A DNA stretch of 9,531 bases from Phycisphaerales bacterium (GTDB lineage: Bacteria > Planctomycetota > Phycisphaerae > Phycisphaerales > UBA1924), in NCBI GenBank assembly GCA_016764015.1, contig JAESSR010000051.1, forward strand, positions 1-9,531, written 5' to 3'. Below, piece after piece: positions 1-6,028 of this stretch. Within the stretch, counting starts at the first letter, position 1, and each line of letters opens with the position of its first letter. The position numbers were made by a program, and so were the translations under genes. Under the pieces are notes generated by a model. The model was not told the DNA's origin. It searched no databases and saw only the letters and a program-made list of their open reading frames with translations.

Positions 1-534
1 ATGCCGTTTGATGAAAGAGATAGCCGAGGGTGTTTGTATTATGCGATCAAAGGGGAGGGGGTCTGGGAATCTCGTTGTGATGATGGTGAATCAGAATCCA
101 TCCGCATCACTCGGCTCGATCATATCGAATCTGAGGATATCTCGGTGTGTGGATCGGTTGAACAAGCGCACACGAATATGTCAGACACTGATCGGATTTT
201 GGACTGGATCGAATCAAACGGACTCGGCAAGGCGGGTGAGCCTGCGAGACTCGATTCGCAGTGCAAGTACGCAGTTGTTGCGCGTGGACAGGCCGATGCG
301 TATCTGAGGCTGCCGACCCGCAAGGGATATGTCGAGCGGATTTGGGATCATGCTGCTGGGTGTTGTATTGCGTGCGAGTCCGGGGCGTTTGTGACCGATA
401 TATTCGGACACAACCTCGATTTTTCTCATGGGCGTGGGCTTGAGAAGAACAAGGGGATTGTGTGCGCAGCCCCGCGGGTTCATGGTTTGATGCTTCGGGC
501 AATCAAAGAGCTCGGCATCGGGCTTGATGATTGA
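1..534 (+). CDS. 3'(2'),5'-bisphosphate nucleotidase, HAL2/CysQ type (5' end outside window)
   Basis: This inositol-monophosphatase-fold enzyme is predicted to remove the 3' phosphate from PAP (adenosine 3',5'-bisphosphate), and possibly from PAPS. PAP is the inhibitory by-product of PAPS use in sulfate assimilation. The 177 visible residues match the C-terminal half of yeast Hal2: an FRAVRGLGAF-like segment (here YYAIKGEGVW, 14-23), LDSQCKY (84-90), ADAYLRLP (98-105), IWDHAAG (114-120, whose Asp116 corresponds to the metal-binding Asp of the family), then VTDIFG and LDFSHGRGL. The upstream metal ligands (the GT.DF and DPIDGT regions) are missing, because the gene begins left of the window. 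The ATG at base 1 is an internal Met, probably from the conserved CPN-type loop. It ends TGA, 31 bp before the SLC13-type permease gene, with no terminator between them, so the two are probably co-transcribed. The HAL2-specific YLRLP and WDHAAG wording argues against plain inositol monophosphatase. Confidence 0.9.
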   Translation: MPFDERDSRGCLYYAIKGEGVWESRCDDGESESIRITRLDHIESEDISVCGSVEQAHTNMSDTDRILDWIESNGLGKAGEPARLDSQCKYAVVARGQADAYLRLPTRKGYVERIWDHAAGCCIACESGAFVTDIFGHNLDFSHGRGLEKNKGIVCAAPRVHGLMLRAIKELGIGLDD

Positions 535-565
535 TAATCACCTCCAGAACAAGAACTGACACATA

Positions 566-2410
566 TTGACTCACTTTGAACCCATCATGACCGGCATCTT
601 GCTCTTGCTTATGGTGGGCACGATGGCGATGGGTCGGTTCGCACCTGACATTATTATGATGGGTGTGCTGTTGGTGCTGTTGGTGTTTGGGATTCTTGAG
701 CCTCAAGAGGCGATTCAGGGCTTTGCGAATCAAGGCGTGATCACCGTCGCGATGCTGTATGTCGTTGCAGCTGCGATGAAAGAAACCGGCGCGATGAGTC
801 GAATCACGGCGGTGCTCATCGGACGACCCAAAGACGAGTTGAGCGCACAAGTTCGACTCACACTTCCTGTGGCGGTGATGAGCGCGTTTATCAACAACAC
901 ACCAATCGTTGCGATGTTTTTACCAACACTCGCAGGCGTGGCGCGTCGATGCAAGATCGCACCCAGCAAGCTGTTTATGCCATTGTCGTTTGCATCGATT
1001 CTTGGAGGCGTGTGTACGCTCATCGGGACCTCGACGAATGTGATTACCTCAAAGCTGCTCTTTGACGCACAGGTGACGATCAATGGTGGGCCGGTGAGTG
1101 AGGACAACCCGGCACTCAAGTTTGGGATGTTCACGCTTGCCAAGGTCGGATTGCCGATCGCGATTATTGGTATTGTCTATATCCTGATTTTTGGACGCAA
1201 GTTGCTTCCAGACCGCACAGATCCGATCGAAGATGCTGAGACTCAGGGGCAGGGCTATCACGCAGCGCTGCTTGTGAATCCGTCAAGCCCGATTGTTGGA
1301 AAAACTGTAGAAGAGGCGAATCTGCGGAACTTGCCCGGGTTGTTTTTGTCGCGCATCGAACGAGCGGATGATTCGATGGTTGCTGTTTCGCCTCATGAAG
1401 TTATTCAGGCGGATGATGTATTGGTCTTTGTTGGGCAGTTGGAATCAGTTGTTGAGCTTCAACAAATTAAAGGCTTGGTGCCCGCTACCACTGAAACTCA
1501 TGGGCATCTCGATGGTGAACAAGCTGAGCAAAGCAAAGACTATCGTCCAAATCTTCGAATCGTTGAAGCGGTTGTATCGAACAACTCTTCGCTTGTTGGG
1601 ATGACAATCCGCCAGTCCGGGATTCGCACACGCTACGGCGCGGTGGTTGTTGCGGTGCGTCGCCAAGGGCAACAGATCCCGGGCAAGCTCGGCGATATCC
1701 GATTGCGCCCTGGTGATACATTGCTCCTCGAAGCACCTCCTGGTTTTTCGGATCGTTTCGGATCTATTGGCGATTTTTATCTCGTCAACGAACGAGGTAC
1801 GCCAGCGGCGCTGCGTCACGATCGCGCATGGGCTGCGATCGCGATTCTTGCGTTGCTTGTGGTGCTGCTCTCGTTCGGTGTGTTTGAACCGATGATCGCT
1901 GCGATGCTTGCAGCTGGGTTGATGGTCGTCACACGGTGCTGCACCGGACCACAAGCAAGGCGGGGCGTAGATTTCCAGATACTCACCGTGATCGGTGCGT
2001 CGTTCGGGATCGGTCAGGCGATGATTAAAACCGGGCTCGCTGAGGATATTTCACACACGATTGTGGCGGCGTGCTCGTCGATGGGCCCGTATGGATTGCT
2101 CGCTGCCATCTACATGCTCACGACAGTATTCACCGCATCAATGACCAATAACGCGGCTGCGGTATTGATGTTCCCGATCGCGATCGGGATCGCTGTTGAG
2201 CAGCAGTTCAACCCGATGCCGTTTATTGTGGCGATTACCGTGGCTGCAAGCTGCGAGTTTTCAACGCCTATAGGGTATCAGACAAATCTCATGGTGATGG
2301 GGCCGGGTGGTTATCGCTGGCTCGATTACACCAAGTTTGGTGGGCCTTTGACTATTCTGTGCGGGGTAATATGCGTGGTACTCGCGCCGGTGATGTTTGG
2401 TGGGTTTTAG
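566..2410 (+). CDS. SLC13 (DASS) family permease with two TrkA-C/RCK_C domains, probable sulfate transporter
   Basis: This is a 614-residue inner-membrane sodium/anion symporter-like protein. It has a hydrophobic N-terminal half (about 8-210), a soluble middle and a hydrophobic C-terminal half (about 420-612). Each half has the family's re-entrant hairpin motif: INNTP at 109-113 with GTSTN (154-158), and TNNAA at 527-531 with TPIGYQTN (567-574). The soluble part holds two RCK_C/TrkA_C-like modules, about 228-305 and 328-393 (the second ends RPGDTLLLEAP). This architecture is typical of SAC1/SLT-like sulfate transporters and of many bacterial SLC13 permeases. Its position behind a PAP phosphatase gene supports sulfate as substrate, though dicarboxylate or another anion cannot be excluded. 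The first in-frame start is TTG at 566; ATG at 587 (residue 8) is the alternative. Neither has a clear Shine-Dalgarno sequence. I keep TTG because the family usually has several residues before the first helix. Confidence 0.88.
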   Translation: MTHFEPIMTGILLLLMVGTMAMGRFAPDIIMMGVLLVLLVFGILEPQEAIQGFANQGVITVAMLYVVAAAMKETGAMSRITAVLIGRPKDELSAQVRLTLPVAVMSAFINNTPIVAMFLPTLAGVARRCKIAPSKLFMPLSFASILGGVCTLIGTSTNVITSKLLFDAQVTINGGPVSEDNPALKFGMFTLAKVGLPIAIIGIVYILIFGRKLLPDRTDPIEDAETQGQGYHAALLVNPSSPIVGKTVEEANLRNLPGLFLSRIERADDSMVAVSPHEVIQADDVLVFVGQLESVVELQQIKGLVPATTETHGHLDGEQAEQSKDYRPNLRIVEAVVSNNSSLVGMTIRQSGIRTRYGAVVVAVRRQGQQIPGKLGDIRLRPGDTLLLEAPPGFSDRFGSIGDFYLVNERGTPAALRHDRAWAAIAILALLVVLLSFGVFEPMIAAMLAAGLMVVTRCCTGPQARRGVDFQILTVIGASFGIGQAMIKTGLAEDISHTIVAACSSMGPYGLLAAIYMLTTVFTASMTNNAAAVLMFPIAIGIAVEQQFNPMPFIVAITVAASCEFSTPIGYQTNLMVMGPGGYRWLDYTKFGGPLTILCGVICVVLAPVMFGGF

Positions 2411-2539
2411 TTAATCTCATGCAATCAAGAGCAGGATAATGCCGAGATATCGAACGAATGCGAACCGAGCGTGCTTGTGATCGTATGATTGCATCAAGTG
2501 TCATGGGGGGCGGGCTGTATTGCTCGAGTTGTAAAAGCT

Positions 2540-2544
2540 AGGGG
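2540..2544 (+). promoter_or_regulatory. Ribosome binding site (AGGGG) for the TTG-initiated epimerase
   Basis: AGGGG lies 6 bases before the TTG at 2551. The nucleotide-binding loop TGGSGFIG starts only six residues into the protein, so the TTG is essentially the only workable start. The site supports it. Confidence 0.55.
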
Positions 2545-2550
2545 TCAAGT

Positions 2551-3588
2551 TTGAAGATACTTATAACAGGCGGCTCTGGATTTATCGGGGCTTACTTTCA
2601 TCGCGATCTTGCCGAACTCGGGCACGAGGTAGCCACGATTGACCTTGTAGATCCAACTGGATTAGCCGCTGAGTCAGCATTTACCAAGGGTGATATCCGC
2701 GATCCCAATGCACTTGATCGTGCGATGGAAGGCGTTGACATGGTTGTCAACCTCGCGGCGGCTCATCATGACTTTGGAATTGAACATGACACTTATTACT
2801 CGGTCAATGAATATGGTTCGCAGATGGTGTGCGATGCCATGGATCGGGCAGGCGTGAAGGAGTTGGTTTTTTATTCAACGGTTGCCGTCTACGGCGATGC
2901 ACAAACGCCGCATGAAGAAACCGCGCCGACTGCACCCAACTCTCCCTACGGCGGCTCTAAACTCAAGGGAGAATCAGTGTTCAACACATGGGTTGAGCGA
3001 GGTGACGGACGACACGCTCTGATCATCCGCCCAACAGTCACCTTTGGGGTACACAACTTCGCGAACATGTATTCACTGATCCGTCAGATTGATTCTGGGA
3101 AGTATGCACGGTTCGGTGCTGGTACAAACATCAAATCACTGAGCTATGTGGAAAATATTGTGCACGCGACATTGTTCCTCAAAGGCTTGCTCGATGAAAA
3201 ACCAAATCGTGAGATCGAAGCGTTCGAGATATTCAACTTTATCGACAAGCCTGACCTGACAAGCACCGAGATATCCAATGTGGTGAGCAAGTGTCTCGGT
3301 AAAAATCCTGCACCCGCAATGCCTTACGCACTCGGAATGTTGATCGGTTTGCCCTTTGATGTGGTGATCAAAGTCACAGGAAAGAACCTGCCGATCTCGA
3401 CTGCTCGCGTGAAGAAGATGTTCAAGACCGAGACGAAGTTCGAGGCGGACAAGTTGCTCGGTGTCGGATACCAGCCCAAGGTGCCGCTCAAAGAAGGTAT
3501 TGATCGGATGGTTCAATGGTATCTTGAATCAGGAAAAAATGAAGATGCTCAATGGCACCAGCCGCCTGCTGATGCCGTAATGAGCTAA
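2551..3588 (+). CDS. NAD-dependent sugar epimerase/dehydratase, Gnu (GlcNAc-PP-undecaprenol 4-epimerase)-like
   Basis: This 345-residue extended short-chain dehydrogenase has the Rossmann motif TGGSGFIG (6-13), an acidic Asp31 after the second strand that favours NAD(H), GDIRD (47-51), NLAAAHHD (67-74), the catalytic Ser/Thr109-110 and the active-site pair Tyr133/Lys137 (YGGSK). As I remember it, the E. coli O157 Gnu/Z3206 sequence shares unusual wording along the whole length: RPTV.FG (160-166), a GAGTN.KS stretch (189-196), DKPDL (232-236), PY.LGML (258-264), TGK with RVKK downstream (276-289) and a GxDRM.Q-like end (316-322). Gnu converts undecaprenyl-PP-GlcNAc to undecaprenyl-PP-GalNAc at the cytoplasmic membrane face. 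The substrate here is inferred; a generic nucleotide-sugar 4-epimerase is the alternative. It starts at TTG and stands alone, 140 bp after the permease gene and convergent with the next gene. It may serve the polysaccharide operon at 6029-9531. Confidence 0.82.
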   Translation: MKILITGGSGFIGAYFHRDLAELGHEVATIDLVDPTGLAAESAFTKGDIRDPNALDRAMEGVDMVVNLAAAHHDFGIEHDTYYSVNEYGSQMVCDAMDRAGVKELVFYSTVAVYGDAQTPHEETAPTAPNSPYGGSKLKGESVFNTWVERGDGRHALIIRPTVTFGVHNFANMYSLIRQIDSGKYARFGAGTNIKSLSYVENIVHATLFLKGLLDEKPNREIEAFEIFNFIDKPDLTSTEISNVVSKCLGKNPAPAMPYALGMLIGLPFDVVIKVTGKNLPISTARVKKMFKTETKFEADKLLGVGYQPKVPLKEGIDRMVQWYLESGKNEDAQWHQPPADAVMS

Positions 3589-3616
3589 ATTTTCGGAGAG
3601 CGACAAAGAAGAAAAT

Positions 3617-3642
3617 AACGCCGACCCACAAGGGTCGGCGTT
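3617..3642. terminator. Bidirectional intrinsic terminator between convergent genes
   Basis: A perfect 11-bp GC-rich stem (AACGCCGACCC, loop ACAA, GGGTCGGCGTT) lies 28 bp after the epimerase stop and 32 bp beyond the stop of the minus-strand secreted-protein gene. On the plus strand it is followed by GATGTTTT. On the minus strand it is followed by the T-rich ATTTTCTTCTTT. It can therefore stop transcription from both sides, more convincingly for the minus-strand gene. Confidence 0.88.
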
Positions 3643-3674
3643 GATGTTTTGAATAATAATATTGAAATACTTTG

Positions 3675-4517
3675 TTATGGACAACCAGCAGCGAATGCGG
3701 TGAGAAATGCCGAGACATCGAAGAAGTTGAACTCGCCGTTGCCATCGAAGTCGACTGCGGGGTCTTGGCGTGTGAATCCTTCGAGGAATGCCGAGACATC
3801 AAAGAAGTTGAGTTCGCCATCGTTGTTGAGATCAGCAAGGCAAGGCTCGCCGATGGCGCGGATGGTGATGTTGTCGACCTGGATATCAAAGTTGGTGAAC
3901 CCGAAGAAGAACCCGGGGACAAAGGTGGTAAAAGTGATCTGATCGATGCTTTCGAGCACGCTGGCGAAGGTCCGTCCTTCGGGCAAGATTGGCTCGAAGG
4001 TATCAGGATCTTCGGCGCCTGAGCCTCGCCAACCGGCGGGGAGATCGAGTGAAGTGGTGTCTTCGATGATGATCGAGTAGGTGACCCATTCGTTATTGAC
4101 TCTTGAGTCTAAAACACCGAGTGAGTACCAAGCGGATGCCCAAGTGAATCCGTTTGGTTTGTCGAAGTCTCGTAGATCGACGACGAGTTCTCTTGATACG
4201 ATGGTGCCGAAGAAATCGATCATGTTGACTTTGATGTCGATGCTCAGTTCGATTGAGCCTCCGAAGCGGTTGTAGTCGCCGAGGAAGTTGACATTGGTGG
4301 AGTTGCGTGTGTCGGCGCCGAAGACATCGACCATGATCGCGTGGAGGTTCTCGCCGGGGTTTCCGCCGCCTTCATCGATTGTTTCTCGTCCAGAGACCGA
4401 CCATCCTTCGAGTCCATTATCAAATGTGGTTGTGGTGTCTTGGGCAGCGAGCGTGCTCGATGCGATGGCGATGAGTGCGAGTGGGAAACGGGTCGTTGAT
4501 TTGTCTGTGAGTTTCAT
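3675..4517 (-). CDS. Secreted protein with C-terminal dockerin-like (GC-type) calcium-binding tail
   Basis: This is a 280-residue exported protein. Residues 1-25 form a signal peptide (Lys and Arg, then PLALIAIASSTLAA, likely cleaved before Gln26). The body (about 30-220) is rich in beta strands and aromatic residues: it opens FDNGLEGWSV and closes with DNITIRAIGEP, a wording common in jelly-roll or carbohydrate-binding-like domains of planctomycete secreted proteins. No catalytic motif is recognisable. The tail holds two EF-hand-like loops, DLNNDGELNFFD (229-240) and DFDGNGEFNFFD (256-267), each followed by VSAFL. A Cys pair (226 and 279) brackets the module, and the protein ends GCP. Such tails are typical dockerin type I-like repeats; whether they bind a cohesin or act in sorting is unknown. 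It starts at ATG 4517, with only a weak upstream GAG. The gene is monocistronic, ending at a strong terminator. The substrate or ligand is unknown. Confidence 0.82.
   Translation of the reverse strand: MKLTDKSTTRFPLALIAIASSTLAAQDTTTTFDNGLEGWSVSGRETIDEGGGNPGENLHAIMVDVFGADTRNSTNVNFLGDYNRFGGSIELSIDIKVNMIDFFGTIVSRELVVDLRDFDKPNGFTWASAWYSLGVLDSRVNNEWVTYSIIIEDTTSLDLPAGWRGSGAEDPDTFEPILPEGRTFASVLESIDQITFTTFVPGFFFGFTNFDIQVDNITIRAIGEPCLADLNNDGELNFFDVSAFLEGFTRQDPAVDFDGNGEFNFFDVSAFLTAFAAGCP
3693..3833 (-). repeat. Two 60-bp imperfect direct repeats encoding the dockerin-like calcium loops
   Basis: The units at 3774-3833 (residues 229-248) and 3693-3752 (residues 256-275) encode the same pattern: D.N/D..GE.NFFDVSAFL..F. 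Their starts are 81 bp apart. Shared DNA words such as GCCGAGACATC persist, so this is an internal duplication in the gene, kept at protein level by the calcium-ligand Asp/Asn positions. Confidence 0.75.
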
Positions 4518-4628
4518 TATTGCTCGTTTCTGTGTTCAAATATGTTCATTGTGGATTGGATACTTGGCTGTATCTCAGGTTGTCTGTCTATGAGCCTCTC
4601 GTGCCCGATTTCCCCGCTCTTGTATCTA

Positions 4629-4656
4629 GATATATCAGATTCGACAGAAGTTGCAA
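4629..4656 (-). promoter_or_regulatory. Candidate promoter for the secreted dockerin-tailed protein
   Basis: Read on the minus strand, TTGCAA (4651-4656) is followed after 16 bases by TATATC (4629-4634). Each box matches the sigma-70 consensus at 4 of 6 positions. It would give a leader of roughly 100 bases before the ATG at 4517. This is pattern matching only. Confidence 0.3.
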
Positions 4657-4752
4657 GGAAGTTTCAGAGAAACTATTTAATTTGTGTGCAATTCTGTTGG
4701 AAATCGTGTATAGTTGATGAAAATCATCGTTTTATGACGAATATCGGGTATC

Positions 4753-4758
4753 AAGGGA
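4753..4758 (+). promoter_or_regulatory. Ribosome binding site (AAGGGA) for the GTG-initiated helix-turn-helix gene
   Basis: AAGGGA lies 10 bases before the GTG at 4769. The spacing is slightly long, but it is the best purine-rich site in the area and supports GTG over later in-frame starts. Confidence 0.45.
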
Positions 4759-4768
4759 TTAAAATACT

Positions 4769-6028
4769 GTGGAAAAAACTACTCAAAATAGAAACGATCA
4801 ATCATCAGAACCTTTGGATATTCGATCCAAAGGCAGCTTGGAGGTTCGCATTCACGCTGCGGGTGAGGATTTGCTTAATGGGTTTGTGCGTGTGCTCAGC
4901 CAAATCCCCGGCGGCGATAGCGGCCCGCAACAACTCGCCAAAGAACTTGGGGTTGACAAGGTGCTCGCATCAAGAATCCTCAAAGCTATGCGGGCACCCG
5001 ATCCAATGTCAGTGATTCATCGTGTGCCCGGCCCTGAACCAATGCGTCGTTTGCTCAAGGCATCATCGAAGTGTGGCGTGAATCGGGATGATCTGGTCAG
5101 TGCAAACTCGGCGGTCGATCGATATGAATCACTTATCCGATCAGAGATCGGAGATCGCAGTGCGCTCGAAGCGATTTTGAGCGCGTGGGTTCCAGAGGCT
5201 CGGCGCGAGTTCGAGCTGCGACGCAAGCAGGCAGCGTTCCGGGCGATGAGCCAACTCAAGGGTGCGCAGGTTGATGTGTACGCCGAGACCGCGATTTTGT
5301 ATCCGAGCGAAAATGGCGAAATGATCGACATCGTCTGGATCAAAGCAGTGATCGGGTTGCACCGTCTGCGTCCAGGGGTACAGGTGAAGTTTACTTCAAG
5401 GCGGCAAGTCGAGTATCCCGATCAACGCACCACATGCACACTCGCTGGCGAGCCGATCGATGGGGTATCGAGCACCGTGCTTGATGCGTACAGTTCTTCG
5501 CCGACACCTGAGCTTGAGATCCAGAAGGCGGGTGAGACGATTCACTACCTGCTCAAAGAAGATTCATTCGGCGTGTCATCTTCGATCAATCTTGTCACCT
5601 GCGATGTGAACCGAGCTGAGATTCCACGGTATATACCCAAAGAACGCAACCGAAAAGCGTGGGCAGCGAGCGAGATCAGCATCCCATCTCGGCGTGGACA
5701 CTTTGATTTGCTCGTGCACAAAGACCTGTATGCCCAATCGTTCCCCGAGCTTCGGATCTACGACACCACAATCAATGGACAAGCAGATGTGAATGACCCC
5801 GCCCGTGATGTCGATCAGTTTGATCTGCTCGAATCAATCGAGAATCTTGGCATTGGGATCAACAGGTTCGGCTCATCGCATGTGCCCAACTACCGTCAGA
5901 TGATCGATGATGTGTGTACACAGCTTAACTATCAGACAGAAGCGCTCAGAGGATATCGGTGTATCACAGACTACCCGATCTACGGCTCGCAGATCGCGAT
6001 GGTCTTTGCGACACAAGAAAAAGCCTAA
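4769..6028 (+). CDS. Uncharacterised protein with probable N-terminal helix-turn-helix
   Basis: I do not recognise this 419-residue protein as a named family. It has no signal peptide or membrane segment, so it should be cytoplasmic. A Ser/Gln/Asn-rich leader (1-20) is followed by a helical region with a plausible helix-turn-helix at about 53-75 (PQQLAKELGVDKVLASRILK, helix-turn-helix with GVDK at the turn). Next comes a conserved-looking DPMSVIHRVPGPEPMRRLLKA stretch (78-98, Pro-rich linker plus helix). A charged helical segment (about 105-165, including ARREFELRRKQAAFRAM) leads into a mixed alpha/beta C-terminal region (about 166-415) without known catalytic motifs. The plan, DNA-binding head plus large unknown domain, suggests a transcriptional regulator, but that is inference. 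Its start is GTG 4769. It is transcribed away from the secreted-protein gene and its TAA directly abuts the stop of the convergent deacetylase gene, so it may control the polysaccharide operon, itself or its divergent neighbour. Confidence 0.75.
   Translation: MEKTTQNRNDQSSEPLDIRSKGSLEVRIHAAGEDLLNGFVRVLSQIPGGDSGPQQLAKELGVDKVLASRILKAMRAPDPMSVIHRVPGPEPMRRLLKASSKCGVNRDDLVSANSAVDRYESLIRSEIGDRSALEAILSAWVPEARREFELRRKQAAFRAMSQLKGAQVDVYAETAILYPSENGEMIDIVWIKAVIGLHRLRPGVQVKFTSRRQVEYPDQRTTCTLAGEPIDGVSSTVLDAYSSSPTPELEIQKAGETIHYLLKEDSFGVSSSINLVTCDVNRAEIPRYIPKERNRKAWAASEISIPSRRGHFDLLVHKDLYAQSFPELRIYDTTINGQADVNDPARDVDQFDLLESIENLGIGINRFGSSHVPNYRQMIDDVCTQLNYQTEALRGYRCITDYPIYGSQIAMVFATQEKA

Larger units (their letters stand above)
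4518..4768. promoter_or_regulatory. Divergent intergenic region, relatively AT-rich
   Basis: This 251-bp gap separates the start of the secreted-protein gene (minus) from the start of the helix-turn-helix protein gene (plus). It is the largest gap in the window and clearly richer in A and T than the coding DNA around it, particularly 4621-4720. Both genes must be transcribed from it. Possible plus-strand -10 boxes are TTTAAT (4676-4681) and TATAGT (4709-4714), but neither has a good -35 box at standard spacing. I see no convincing operator palindrome and no RNA structure. Confidence 0.5.

Noticed and set aside
1..30. ATG at base 1 as the true start of the nucleotidase
   Set aside because: Alignment to the HAL2 family places this Met in the middle of the protein; the essential N-terminal metal-binding motifs would be missing.
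536..545. AATCACCTCC, resembling the 3' end of 16S rRNA (anti-Shine-Dalgarno)
   Set aside because: Only about 8 bases match and nothing rRNA-like surrounds it; it lies in a 31-bp gap between two genes and is most simply chance.
1445..1954. 169-residue minus-strand open frame
   Set aside because: It is antisense to the RCK_C region and second membrane half of the permease gene; its low-complexity His/Arg/Gln composition is typical of a shadow frame.
4542..5015. 157-residue plus-strand open frame crossing the divergent gap
   Set aside because: It spans the AT-rich promoter region and runs out of frame through the helix-turn-helix gene; its sequence is Cys-rich and shows no family motif.
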